Source: Cordia subcordata (taxonomy: Eukaryota; Streptophyta; Magnoliopsida; Boraginales; Cordiaceae). Taken from it: 64,000 nucleotides of DNA. The stretch is from positions 6,487,001-6,551,000 of the forward strand of contig JAPTOF010000021.1 of assembly GCA_028554755.1 (NCBI GenBank), written 5' to 3'. Every line of letters starts with the position of its first letter. Position 1 is the first letter of the stretch. The notes under the pieces were generated by a model. The model saw only the letters and a program-made list of their open reading frames with translations, had not been told where the DNA came from and ran no database searches. Positions 35,214 through 47,536 of this stretch are shown piece by piece. Made by a program: the position numbers and the translations under genes.

Positions 35214-37060
35214 TGTTAATTTAAAAACCCACAAGCGCACAGATCGGAAGTAGTACAGTGTGTGCAAGAGTAAGGGTATCATCTCCTCAGGGAGGCCTCT
35301 GACTGTGGCTCTAAGATGTTATATGTCCTGAACTAACTGCGTGCCAAAAGGAAATTCTCTTTGTGTTATTTTTTTTGGAAATTAAAGGGAACTCTAACTT
35401 CAAGACACTAAATTAAACTACTTAAACTGAGGTGTGCAATAGAAAGACAACCAAACTAGAGAGAACGTGATTAAATCAATAAAGAAGGACTAGGGTGATT
35501 ACTACTCCATTATGGGATTGAGATCTTGTTCTTGCTTTGAGTATTTTGATGGCTTTGATTGCTTCTTTTAGAGGTCTAAATTCACTAACTGTATTATCCC
35601 TAATTCTCGGTGCAATTCTATCTCTAAATGGATTCTACTTAGAGTATAGCCTTGTCCTTATTAACTAGGGTTTTAGGGCTTAGTTGATTGAGACTGCTAG
35701 ATCGATGTCGATTAATACACTAACCTAGGGTTTACATTGTTAACTGTGTTTCAAACTAATGCCTAATCCACTTAAGTTCAACTAAGAGTAATGGGTGACC
35801 TATTCATTTTATTTCATCCTAAAGACCACACATTAAGCCTAGTTATAAGGTCACGCGTAATTAATCAACATCATATAAGCAGATATGAGAAATTGAGAGC
35901 ATAATAATACATGTTTCTCCATTGAGGCAATTAATCAAACACATAGACATGCTCAACAATCACCATTAAAACAATAAAAACGAAACATGCATTTAAACCA
36001 TCAAAATATCTCAAAACAAGTTTTATAATCCTTAACCCATAATAAAAATAGTAATCAACCTTAAAATAAATTTAGCTCAACATGTCAAAGGGAGTATAAA
36101 ATTAAAATTTAATATCATAAAAATCAATTCCATGTTGAAGAAATTAAATATCAAGCTTAGAACCTTTTCTCCTTTCAATTTCTCATAAATTCGTTTTCTT
36201 CTCCAAGATTTTTCTCCAAGTTTTGCTCCAAGATAGCCCCAAAAATCCTGCAAAAAAAAACTCCAAATTAGCTCAAAATAACGATAAAAAGTAAAGCAAA
36301 TAAAAAGAAAACAAAAGATATTTTTTTAGAAATTTTTTAGAATTTTTTTCTATTTTTTTCTGATTTTCTTTCTTGGCCTGAGAAGGAGTTGAGAGCTCTC
36401 TTTTCTTTTCTGCTGTTATTTGGCTCACTCTCTCCCTTCCTGCTCATTGGTATTGCTACTGTATATATAAGGGTGTATGTGTGTGTTATGGTTACAAGAA
36501 AGAGAAAAAAGGAATGGTGGGGGAGTGGTCCACGTGCGTTTTGGGGGTTGGCTTTGGTAAGTTGGTAAGACTTTTCTTTTTGCTCTATTTCTTTTCCTAA
36601 AGTATACTTGTCTGTACATGTGGCTTGTGACGTGAGATTGCTGATGAGTGCTGCCAAGGAAACGACTACTTTGAATGGTTATAAAACCTTATATAATAAT
36701 ATAATAATAATATACTAATGTCACTTATGAATAGAGTATTAACATATGCTAAATTACTATATAAGCTGATACTCTAATAGAATAACTAGTTAGTAATCTA
36801 ATTAACTAAAGCCTAACCTATTAACTAGTCAACTAAATAATTAATTAACTAATAAAATAGCTAATGAACTAACTAACTAATGTAAAATTAATACTAAACC
36901 AAATTAACACCACAAATATGTATAGAAAGTAAGAGCACGAGTATATCCAAAACACATTTCCTAAGCACTCAAAAGCACGAAATAGACAAAATTAGTACCA
37001 AAATAAGCACACAAACACACTCAAAATCATGCAATTTATGCTTCAAATACACACACATCA
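35214..37060 (-). repeat. 5' LTR of the gypsy element
   Basis: 1847 bp, starting TGATGTGTGTGTATTTG and ending TTTAAATTAACA on the minus strand. Near its end is TACTACTTCCGATCTGTGCG, shared with the 3' remnant. The solo LTR at 46697-48606 starts similarly (TGATGTGTTGGTTTTG) and is of like length. The ORFs at 36337-36657 lie within it and are not genes. Confidence 0.82.
36660..36900. repeat. Low-complexity TAACTAA-rich tract
   Basis: Repeated AACTAAC, TTAACTAG and ATTAACTAA motifs within the gypsy 5' LTR, an imperfect simple repeat. Confidence 0.6.
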
Positions 37061-37259
37061 TCTTTTTTCTTCTGTATCCCATCTTAGTCAGAAATATTTA
37101 TATATGTAGGCTAGTGTTCAATTAATAGAATAAGAAGTAATATAGAATTAAATTAAAATTAAAAGTAACTAATAGAATATGCTAGTGATATTGATTACTT
37201 AAGTAAAAAATAATTAACAAAGAATAATAAAAACACTAATAGGAAAGAAAGTAAGGAAA

Positions 37260-38022
37260 TAGTAAATTAGGATTGAAGCTTGAGTTAGACTCAATATCCT
37301 TAAGACTTCACCATGCTACTACGGTGTTGATAGTTTCTTGCACAAGCCTCCCAAGATACAACAATCGCTTTCTTCTAATAAGAGTATTGAAAATTACAAG
37401 ACCTTGTAGGCTTGGAATGTAGAACTTCCTGAAAAGAAAATTATGCACAATTGATGTTCAAAACTACCTTGTGCAATTGTTGAGTGAATTTGTACAACTT
37501 TGAAAACTTATGAAAACAAAAAGTTGTCCTTTATAGTGCACATCTACAACTATATAGGAGAGAAATATTTGACCATATTGAATACCACAAAATGGAAAGA
37601 ACAAAATAGATGGTAACTATTGAGACGTTTCTTCCAATCACAAACACTACTATGTTTCTCAAATTCATGCCACAAGGTGTCATGATTAAATGTAATGATG
37701 GCTTGCAAAATCCATAATTAGACAACCTTTCACTTGAAAATGAATCAAAGCACTATTTAGCATTTGTAATGACAGTTAAAGCATTTGTTAAATATTGACT
37801 CCAAAAGTTCATAACATTACTATGTCCTTTAGCCACTTTGATGATAGACTACAATTGCCATCGACAATAAATTCACCTTGTTATATCAAATGATATAATT
37901 GCTCTAATTTTCCAAGAGAGATAAACCCACTTTAAAAATCTTTATCATCAAATTTCTTATTCACAATTCATCCGCTTTAACTACATGAAAAGCACATAGA
38001 TTTTAAAGCTCAATGTTCCAAT
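37260..38022 (-). repeat. LTR of a minus-strand copia element
   Basis: On the minus strand GGGGAAATATTGGAACATTG near 38030-38011 looks like a purine tract followed by a degenerate TGTTGGAA LTR start. It follows the RNase H end of the pol remnant at 38590. The typical LTR 3' part (CTTGGGAGGCTTGTGCAAG near 37350) is present. The exact 3' end is uncertain. Confidence 0.5.
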
Positions 38023-38589
38023 ATTTCCCCACATAAATGGAAATAAAATGGTCATAATGCAAAACATGTTGACACTAGAGAGAGTTCAATTAGAATGACA
38101 CGGCTTTGAGATAAGTAGCTTTTGGCGTTGAACCTTTCCTTGTAGGAGTTATTGAATTAACTTGCTAACCAGTTAACGTGATGTCTTAACTGTTAAACTT
38201 ATGTGTGAACCAATAAGAATAGAACTCACAGAGTATCCTCTTAGACATTTTCAATCTCTAATGGTTGTGTTTATTTTATTCCTAAATAATTCTTACTATT
38301 CAGGAGTACTCTAGAGAATTTAGCCTTAAGATTCTTATAAAGTAACCTACTTCCCACTCATATAGATGATCTTTTGTTAAGAATATCCTGCAATGCTCTT
38401 GGATATACCTAAGATATAACAATCATTAAAAGCATAGCTTAATCTAAATCCTTACAAATAACACTATTTTCTTATCATGGGAATAAGTCTGAGGATTGAC
38501 CACCATAATGCTCTAGCAAAGTTACACATAATCTAGTTTTCCTTTGAACCAAAGATTCAGGGATCTCCTGTCGATAGGTTAGGGATGAC

Positions 38590-39780
38590 AATTATGGTGA
38601 GTCTTTAGAAATAAGCTTAAGAACCATTCCTCTTGATGATTTATACACTTGCTGCCTAGGTAAACCTTTCATTAAAGGATATACAATATTATCTTTTGAC
38701 TTCACATATTCAATAGAGATAACTCCATTAGAGAGAAATCGTTTCTCATATTATGTCTACAACGAATATGTTTAGACTTACCACTACATATTCTATATGC
38801 CCTTATAATTGGTGATTGAATATCGCTATATATATAGATAACTGGCATAGGCTTAGGCTAGTTTGGAATGTCCCCTAGGAAATTATGAAGCCATTTAACT
38901 TCTTCTCTAGCTTTGTCGAAAACTACAAATTTAAATTTCATCACGGATCTGGCTATACAAGTTTGTTTAGAGGACCTCCAAGAAATAGTTGCACCTCTCA
39001 AGCTAAAGACATATCTACTCGTGGATTTCGAGTCTTTCGTATTAGTTATTTGGTTAGTATCATTGTATCCTTTCAACATAGCTATCTTGTATAATGAAAT
39101 CCATGGTTCAAAGTGATCTTAGATATCTTAAAACTTTATAATAGCAAAGTGTTCTTGTCTTGGACTACTACTATACTTTTTAAGCTTGCCAACATCAAAT
39201 ACTATATACATAAGACTACCGTGATGTATAGATATTCTAATTGAGATATTCCTTCTCTAAAATTTTTTGTAAAACTTGCTATTTCATCAAATGCCATTGT
39301 ATCAACATAGTCATCATACTTATCAAACTTGACTAGGATTCCTGAATATGATGATATTGAGACAAGACTCTTTCATCACTTTCAAATGTTCTTGACTCCC
39401 AAAACATCTGCTACACCCATATCTTTTATCTCAAATTTATAGGATAACATCCTTTCGGTAGAATTAATCATGTTATTACTGCTTTCAATAATAAGCATAC
39501 TATTTGTATAGAGATGAACAATGATAAATTCTTTTATGTGTATCTTTTGTAGACACATGTCATTGTCATTGATTTTATAAGCATGACTTGATCAATCTTC
39601 TTATGCCATAGTTTAGCCACTTTTTTCTACTCATTAAGAGGAATTACAAATCGACAAACACTTTTCTCTTTACAGGCACTCAAAACCCTTCAACTTGTTC
39701 CATGCAGATCTCTTCTTCTAGATGTACACAAGAAAGCAATCTTGATATTTATTTGATGGATATTTAGAATGTACATAGTG
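38590..39780 (-). pseudogene. Copia reverse transcriptase C terminus and RNase H remnant
   Basis: Read from 39780 down, frameshifted RT pieces appear near 39500-39400 (M-L-I-I-E-S-S-N-N-M-I, then S-Y-K-F-E-I-K-D-M-G-V-A-D). The RNase H ORF at 39079-38858 shows M-L-K-G-Y-N-D, D-S-K-S-T-S-R-Y-V-F, W-R-S-S-K-Q-T and A-R-E-E-V-K-W-L-H-N-F-L. Further motifs K-S-K-H-I-R and L-Y-I-L near 38780-38650 mark the end of pol. The catalytic region carries several substitutions and stops. The upstream half of the element is missing. Confidence 0.8.
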
Positions 39781-39849
39781 GTTGATAGCATTTTTTGTTT
39801 TGATGATGGTTGTCTTGATGATGATTGATTTGATTCATATGCTTAATAG

Positions 39850-41050
39850 ATTGTAAATAACTGTTGATATCTTCAACGCAGCTCTCTTTCTCCAATTAGC
39901 AAAAATAATATCATCATCTACAAAATCCGAATATGAGAGGGCAACAACGTGTTTGGAGGAAAATTTAGTTGAGATGTGGTCTTCCATCAACTTTTCAAGG
40001 CTCCTCGAGAGATAATCTGCTACAACTATAAATAGGAGCTGAGAAATAGGATCCCCTTGTCGTAGTCTTCTTTCGTATTTTCAAGTTTTAATGAGACTTA
40101 CAAGCTCATCATTAAAAACAATAGAAAACTTGCAATTAGTAATCAAGTTCTAATGAGACTAATCCATTTTCCACTAAATCCAAATGACTATAGCATTTTG
40201 AAGAGGAAAGCCCAATTAAGACGATCATATGTTTTGACCATATATAATTTTATGGCCAAATTCGAACCTTTGAATTTGTCATAAATCATTTGGATCATTT
40301 CCTGGGTCATCAACATGTTATTAATAAGACGACTAGAAACAAAGCCGCTTTGATTGTGGACCACCAACTTAGAGACAGTGCTCCCTAATCTATTAGGCAA
40401 AAGTTTAGAAAATATTTTCTAGAACACTATACAAAGTGAAATCAACTTGTAGTTAGTCCAAGAAAATACCTCTTCGTTTTTAGGGATCAACAGAGTTGAG
40501 GTTGCAGTTGCACCTTAAGGAAACTGTTCCCCATTAAAAAAAACCCTATAACTGCCTTAGCAAGATCGTTCTATATAATGTTCCAACACTCCTTATAGAA
40601 AGTCGTAGAAAATCCATCTGGCCTAGTCGTACTATTATCATCCATGGCAAATACTGCATCTTTAATTTCATAAATATTAGGGTCTTTTCAGAAACTAGTT
40701 ATCTTTCTTCTCTACCATAACGGGAATGAATGAGCAATCTGTTTCCTTAGCAATAGGCTTAGAATCTCTTTCCTTAGCAATAGGCTTAAAAGACCCCTAG
40801 CGAAAGCTTTAATCTTATGTTGATCCCTTAAAATAATCCCATTCTCGTCCATGATTCTCCATATATGGTTTTGCACCCTCTTCTTAGTATCCCAAGCTTG
40901 AAATAATTTAGTAATTCAGTTCCTCATCTGTTAACCATCCAATACCTAACTTTTGACACCAATAGTCTTCTTATATGGCTAGGCACCAATTGAGCTTAGC
41001 ACAAGATTCATTGAGAGCGTGCCTTCTCTCAGGTGATGGGTCACGCTTGA
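39850..41050 (-). pseudogene. LINE (non-LTR retrotransposon) reverse transcriptase fragment
   Basis: Minus-strand pieces in order: C-A-K-L-N-W-C-L-A-I near 41010; E-I-K-D-A-V-F-A-M-D and R-P-D-G-F-S near 40690-40630; G-A-L-S-type text, then an ORF at 40400-40188. That ORF has N-Q-S-G-F-V-S-S-R-L-I-N-N-M-L and Y-D-R-L-N-W-A-F-L. R-R-L-R-Q-G-D-P-I-S-Q-L-L-F follows near 40070, then F-V-D-D-D-I-I-F-A near 39920, corresponding to the F-A-D-D active site. Several stops and frameshifts break it. The endonuclease N terminus, the 3' end and a poly-A tail were not found. Confidence 0.85.
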
Positions 41051-41159
41051 TAAAAGTGCTTGATGATGAGTTACTCCTATGTTGATGTCTATATGTGTAT
41101 GATTATAATTTCTATGATCTATTGTACCAAATTTGTGAAATGTTTGTCCCTACTTGATG

Positions 41160-41850
41160 ATAATGTGTGATTGTGGCATAGATGTCATAGACATGCTAAA
41201 TATAGACTTGCTAATGAATTTCACCAGGAAGGAGTTAGTAGATAGTCTACCCAAGTTGAAATTTTGTGAAAATGCTTTATGTGAATGCATGCTTGATAAG
41301 AGATGAACATAAGTCTTCATTTAAGATTATCATTTAAATGAATATATTCAGAACTCTTAAACTTTCACACATGGATTTATCTTGACCTACAAATGTGACA
41401 AGAGATACATCATGTTATGTGCTTAACTATGTGTTAATTAGATCCTTCTTGAAAGAAAACTCCTTATGAATTGCAGAATGATTGAAAGTCTAATATTCCA
41501 TATCTCAAAGTTTATAATTGTAAATGGTATGTATTGAATACCAGAGTATATCTAGGTAAATTTGATTTTACATCTTATAAAGATGTGTTTTGTTGGTTAT
41601 TCAACTAAAAAGGTTTATCATGCTTTCATTAAACAAAGTTGCATGATTAAGGAATGTATGCATGTTAAGTTTAACGAAACTAACTCATTTTGATTGAGAA
41701 AAGATCTTGATGATGATGTAGGGGAATTGGAAATGTAAAGAGATCAACAACCATCAATTAAACATCAAAATGAAGTTGAAGAACCTCAAGAGCAAAATGA
41801 GGAGGTCTAATCCTATGAAGAGGAAGCCAATAAAGAAGATCAGTAAACCA
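41160..41850 (+). pseudogene. Copia pol fragment (pre-integrase and integrase C terminus)
   Basis: The plus strand shows L-L-M-N-F-T-R-K-E-L-V, then S-L-P-K-L-K-F-C-E-N-A-L-C-E (about 41200-41280), the GAG-pre-integrase zinc region. Further on come K-T-P-Y-E-L near 41460 and V-Y-L-G-K-F near 41550. The text near 41630-41720 follows the Y-R-V-Y/E-S-M-H-V-K-F pattern of SIRE-type integrase tails. The integrase catalytic core between them is deleted. A SIRE-type LTR follows, consistent with one element. Confidence 0.7.
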
Positions 41851-41867
41851 AGGGATAAACCAATCAC

Positions 41868-43136
41868 TATTGCTTGATGAAAAATGGTGAATTGCTTGAT
41901 ATTACTTAATTACTTAGACTCAAATGTGCTTAAATGGACTAATACCTTATGTTGAGTCTTTGTATGAGATGGTTGATCTTATAGCCTCTTTGGAGAACTT
42001 GTTTCATTACTCGTGCTTACAGTCTTGAATCATAATTGAAAGCATATGTGAAGACTTGAAGCAAAGAGGTGACATAAGAATGGAGATGGAAGGCATAAGG
42101 GACAGATATAGTTTTATATGTAAGATTATCCTTTTTATGTGTGTGTCTATATATGTTTGTATCAAAATAATATGCACTAAATATTTTCCTTAAGTGTTTA
42201 AATGTTGTTTTATTGCATATGGGCTTCAAAAGAATGCTTCCAACTTGTTTTTGCAAAAAGGGATTTTGAAACTAAAATATTTTTGAAAACCAATTCAAAC
42301 TCTCCGATAGTAGAGTTCATGCGATCGACCGTATAAACTTATACCTCAACCATTAGTGATACTTAAATTGGATACCGTATCAACCATGAGGTTGATCGCA
42401 TGTATTGGGCTCGACCTCCTAAGAACACCTTCTATTCTCTAACAGCCGAAGGGTGTGGTCAACTGCCATGATAAGGACCTTGACCAAATATGAGCTGTTA
42501 GTGAAAACTTTATCCAAAACTAGTCATTTTTGGTACAGTCGCTTAGCCTTATCCACTCGTAACTTTTTGAAATTTGCTAATTGAAATTGCCCATGTGTCT
42601 AACAACTATCTTATAGCTTCGCGCATATAAGTATGTTTATTATAGGATCCAAAAACAACTTTTGCATAGAAATTGAGCCAATCATAGATCAAACTTTGTA
42701 TTCTTATTCTTTCTAGCTTTGTGTAAAAATTTGTGTGTTGTCACTATCAAAACATTCTTCCAATCATTAGATTAGCTAGGTTGTAAAATTGAGCTTGAAA
42801 ATTTTGTATTAAAAAGGTAAGGATTAGGTGTGCTTGGATCGGATTTATTCAAGTGTTGTACATTGGCTTTTGAGCTAAGCCAATTTCCGAGAAGCTCAAG
42901 GTTTTTTAGTGGAGTTGTTGAAACTCTCAATCAACAGACTTAAGAAGTGGATGTAAGCCGTACCGAATCACTATAAATCCTTGTGTTCCTTTTTGCTTGC
43001 CTTTTTTCTTTGATCTTTATGTTGTTTTGTTGATTCACTATAAGTGTTTGCTTAAATTCCTCTATTAAGATAAAAAAAAATAAAGAAAAGTTCAAAACCT
43101 GCTTTATTCATCTCCTCCCAAACGTTTGCCACCAAT
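41868..43136 (+). repeat. SIRE-type copia LTR, plus orientation
   Basis: This has the layout of the solo LTR at 32779-34108 in the opposite orientation. A GAGATGGAAGGCATAAGGGA block lies near 42085, GTCGACC-like stem segments (GCGATCGACCG, GATCGCATG, GGTCAACTGCC) at 42320-42470, and AGTGGATGTAAGCCGTACC near 42950. It ends near CCACCAATA. It follows a copia pol fragment and would be its 3' LTR. Ends are approximate. Confidence 0.55.
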
Positions 43137-43148
43137 AATATTGGTGTA

Positions 43149-45124
43149 TGTTTTCTAACCTAGGCCATTTTTCATGACATAAAATAGTCCAACGTGCAGT
43201 GGAATTCAAACATGACATAAAATCATGTTCTACACATGCTATAGAAACAAAAGCTAGAATAGATAAGCGAAAAGATTGTTATACCTTTCTAGTGAGATGT
43301 CTTTGGATAAACACCTCACGAATTGAGATAAAGACCCGCAAAGAACCTCGAAATAGAGTTAGAAGAAATGCTAGGCTTGATCTCGATCTTCTCTGCTATT
43401 TTGAATTGGTTTTAACTTTAAGCAAACTGAGTTCTTTAGTGGTGGAACTTGATTGTGTAGAAGCTTGCCTAAAGTCGTTAATAGCTAAAATAGGGAAAGC
43501 CGTTTTTTTTCTCTTGCTTGGCCAAAGAAGTGTATATTCTCCTAGGGCTTTTTGGCCAAGGTTGTGTATACTTGTATATTGCAAGACAAAAATTAAATCA
43601 GGCATGTCTTAGGAAAGAGAACCACGATCTTGGAGCATAATCACCATGATATCTCTAGTTTTCAATTCCAATATTTCAAAAAGATTCTTGCTTTGACTTA
43701 GCCATCTACCCCATGCCATTAGTCCTCCTATAGTCCTAGTTTAGGCACCCAAATTGCAAGACCATATGCCATGGGTTGAACTAAAATTGGGGAACCATGA
43801 AATTAATCTATTAATTAATAATTTCATTCCATGGTTTAGTTTACAAGACTTGAAGAATAATAATATCTATTTCCACAAGTCCACATGACTAAACATTTAG
43901 AGAAGAGATCAAACACCATAATTATTGGCCATGCATTATTTTAAAACCAATAGGAAATCGAATAAATCAATTTCCTATAATCAAAAGTCCTAATGTAGCT
44001 TAAAACTCTCCCAATTTAGAAGCTGGCAAAAATAGGTATAACCAGGGCTAGAATAACTTGCTCAAAATCAACTATCGACTGGTAAAAAGGCCAAAAGACA
44101 TATTACCCTTGGTTCCCAAAATAACCAAACTTTCTTTAGCAACCCTTAGGCGACATTAAAACCATTTTTGACCTTAGTCTATTTCATTTAAAAAAATAAA
44201 GCCATACTCTAAGGACAATTGCTGATTGTTATATGCTCATCACACATAATAGTGCCTTTTGTCTTTACCTTACTAAGCAAAATAACCAAAATGCTTCCTA
44301 TGTACACTCGTAGTTAAGGCGGTCCTTTAGATGAACGATCACTTCCTTAACTACATCTAAACCTTGGTATTTGTAGTCCAATAGGATAGTCACCCACTAG
44401 TCATTGTACGCTTGACCTAGGGACTGACCTATAAGAAGAATGACAAGAATACCCTTAGAGGGGTGTATCATTAGGCCTATATTCTGATGATCAAATAGAC
44501 AAAAACCAAGGAGGCACATAGATTTTATTATTGCATATGTATGTCCTAAATGATCAAAACTCAACACCTAACACACAAAATTATTGACATTGGCTAAGCA
44601 AGATCTCACCCATAGTGCATCAAAGTGTTGAACTCTGACTTTCTCAGTTCATCCATATATGCTTAAGATTGAGAGCATTGGCCACTTAGTAGCATTCAGT
44701 ATTATGTTTTCTATCTCTAATAATATAGTCACAAGAAAACAAACAAATAGTGGTCTTGTCCAATGTGTGACACATATACTAAAGAGATAAGTATGGAAAG
44801 ACCTCAAATGACCTATGTAGTCGTCATAATAAAGAAACTTGCTCGCTATAACCTTATCCTGGTAGATTGCCAAACATTACCATATGACTATGGGCTTATT
44901 CATGACAACACTAAGACTAAACTTGGACCTACTGTATGTCCAACATCAGTGCATTCCCGAGTCATTAGTTTATGTCATTGGGTCTTTATACATGCATCAC
45001 ATAACATTCTTTTAAGCCAATATATGAAGATAATTCAAATGATATTTATAATATAAGTAATTCCAGTGTTCAATATATAGAAACATTGTGCCCAAGTCGT
45101 CTTTAGGACATACAAATCCCAACA
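43149..45124 (-). repeat. Long copia-type LTR, copy A, minus orientation
   Basis: On the minus strand it starts TGTTGGGATTTGTATGTCC (45124 downward), a common start of plant copia LTRs, and ends TAGGTTAGAAAACA (43149). The 3' part carries AATTCCACTGCACG near 43200, like the TTCCGCTGC block of related LTRs. Length is 1976 bp with no interior, so it is a solo LTR or end. ORFs at 43199-43612, 44763-45056 and others are within it and not genes. Confidence 0.62.
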
Positions 45125-45830
45125 ATGTGTTCATTTTTGCTTGTTTTGATTTCAATTTTCTTTGTGTTACCATATTTTACATCGAGTGTTCGATAAAAAG
45201 CCTTAATCACCAATTAAAGTGTAAAACTTCCATTACACCTTATTCATGCCTTCTCCCTCCCTCTAAAGGTGTGTTTTCCACTAATATAATAAGCATTCAT
45301 CATATATATGGGCACAACCAAAAACATAGTATAACAGGATAAAAATAAGAGTGTCACCCTTAAAGCATGTTGATTGTTGATGCAAGGCCACTTTGCAAAA
45401 TCTTTACCTCGAAGATGCCCTTTTTTAGGTTTAGCTTAATTGAGGGTTGATTGCTTTACTAGGTGAAAATTTGTACACATATTCTAATAAAAGCTTAAAA
45501 AGGTTCATATAGGTATTGTGAAATCCCATTATATTTAATGTGTGGCAACCTTAATAAGATAAGGATCCTAGGATATTAGTTACGTCCAATAATACCCCTC
45601 ATTTCCTTTATTAAGAAATGGAATATTCCTTTAAGATAAGGCCTATCCTAATATTTTATCTCTAACAAACTAAAATATCTTATCTATGTGGGGCTCGTTT
45701 CCAATCAAGATGCCTATAAGTTAAATTAGGAAATTGGATATTTAAATATTTTTTGCAGTTCCCAACTTAAATCTTAATTTAGTAGCCCACTTTATTAACT
45801 TTTTTCAATTAAATGCATCTAATAGAAGTA
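45125..45830. other. Interval between LTR copies A and B
   Basis: No gene or clear repeat identity. An 84-codon ORF (45088-45342) has no family signature. It may be the rest of copy B in diverged form, but I could not align it with copy A. Confidence 0.4.
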
Positions 45831-46696
45831 TGTCTAATGGCAAGACCAAAAGACATAATTACCGTCTTGCTCCCAGAATGACTAAAATGTCCAAGCCACC
45901 TATTTGGCGACATTTAGAACACCTTAACCTTAATCCATTGCACTAGAAGACCAAAGCTGTATTCTAAGATAATCATTAACATTGCAAAAGCTTATCATTC
46001 ACTCTAATGACCTTTGTCACTGAATTACCAAGTTAAATGACCAAAATGCCCCTTTATGTATGTTATAGTCAAGGCTGGTCCTTTTACCTATACCATCACC
46101 TCTGAGACTACGTCTCAATCATGGAATCTCTAGTCTAATAGAATAATAATCAACTGGTCATGGTTCTCTTGATCTAAGGAGTGACATATAAGTCAAACGA
46201 CCTATATACCCTCGAAGGATAATATTACTAGATCTAGATTTTTGATGATCAAGAAGATAAATCCAATAGGGCATATAGACTTTACTGTTGCATTATACAT
46301 GTCCCAAATAAATAGAATACAACACTTAACAAATAGGCAAATGTCTTACTCACATTGAGATCTCTACAATGGTACATCAAAGTACTACACCTCAACTTTA
46401 TAAGTTCATCCACATGTACTTAAGATAAAAGCATTAGTGACTCAGTAGCAATAAGTATATTGTCTTCTATCTTTGATGGTACAGTTCCCAAAAGATATAA
46501 TTATAATGGTCCTATCTAATACGTGACATATGCACTAGTAAACAAAGTCTGGAAAGACTCCCTAATGACCTAGGTAAATCACCCTAACAAGCAGACTTGC
46601 TCATTACAACCTTATATGAGTAGAGTGCCCAACACTGCCATTCAATTATGGACTAGTTCATGATATCACCGAAGCTAGAATTGGATTTTTGGGGGT
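45830..46696 (-). repeat. Long copia-type LTR, copy B, first piece
   Basis: ACCAAAAGACATAATTACC near 45846 matches GGCCAAAAGACATATTACCC near 44085 of copy A. From there the two run in parallel through TCATTGTACGCTTG/CAACTGGTCATGG, TGATCAAATAGAC/TGATCAAGAAGAT and GTATGGAAAGACC/TCTGGAAAGACTC. The match breaks at about 46690, where a gypsy LTR is inserted. Confidence 0.7.
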
Positions 46697-47495
46697 TGAT
46701 GTGTTGGTTTTGTATGTGTATTTGAATTGTATTTCTATACTTATTTTCAGGTGTTTTGTGCTTATTAGATATCCTTAATATGGTATTTATATCATATTTG
46801 TGCATAAGAGGATATAAACGTTCATAATTGAGTTCATAGGAAAAATGCCACATTAAGTGCTTATTCTTGTGCTTTTAGGAGAGATTTAGAGTGATGATTG
46901 AAGCTTGATTAATGATGCTTGGGATGTGGAGCAAAGTTTAGAGGTGATTTGAAGATAAAGAAATAAAGAAAAGACACTTTGAAGGCTCCTGGATGAAGCA
47001 CGAAGCAAACGAAGAAGACCGGGCACAAAACGGCGAAGATTTGGGCTTAAACAGAGAAAGCCAGTCAACCTCCTCCTGAAGCCGATCCCAGGGCTAGGTC
47101 TACCAGCCTAGTCAAAAACTCACCTATATAGGCCGGTCGACCTTTTCCTGAAGCAGGTCCCCTAGCTGTAAGTAAGAAAAGCTTATAAAAGCGCACTTTT
47201 TAGCAAAATTAAGGAGGAATCACCATTTATTCTTCACACCTATTTCCCAAAACCCTAATTCCATTCTCACCCACCTTATACACACTTTTCCACACATCAT
47301 GTCACTTGGAATCAAGCATCTTTTGTAGATCAAACACAAGGAATTAGGGCTTTTGCTCATAGATTATAAGGAGATAGCTAAGGATAAAAGGGTAGATTCT
47401 TTATCTCTCTTTTATTCTAACTTAATCTATGTTTAATTAGAGCATATATGGTGATTTACACTTGTATTATGGGTTGATTTACTACTTTATTATAA

Positions 47496-47536
<41 letters not shown>

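Larger units (their letters stand above)
30761..37060 (-). mobile_element. Internally deleted Ty3-gypsy retrotransposon (Athila/Tat-like) on the minus strand
   Basis: From right to left it holds a 5' LTR (37060-35214), a PBS-like region, gag (about 34990-32280, interrupted by a solo LTR) and protease (31700-31020). It ends with only the last 85 or so bases of the 3' LTR (about 30845-30761). Reverse transcriptase, integrase and most of the 3' LTR are missing. After the 5' LTR the minus strand reads TTTTTGCTGCTGTTGCCAAA, a degenerate form of the TTGGCGCCGTTGCCGGGGA-like motif of Athila/Tat elements. A CTTTT-type sequence flanks both ends, but no exact duplication can be claimed. Confidence 0.82.

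Noticed and set aside
36337..36657. 106-codon minus ORF with low-complexity Lys/Glu tail
   Set aside because: Inside the gypsy 5' LTR.
43199..43612. 137-codon plus ORF
   Set aside because: Inside LTR copy A, antisense to the LTR, no domain.
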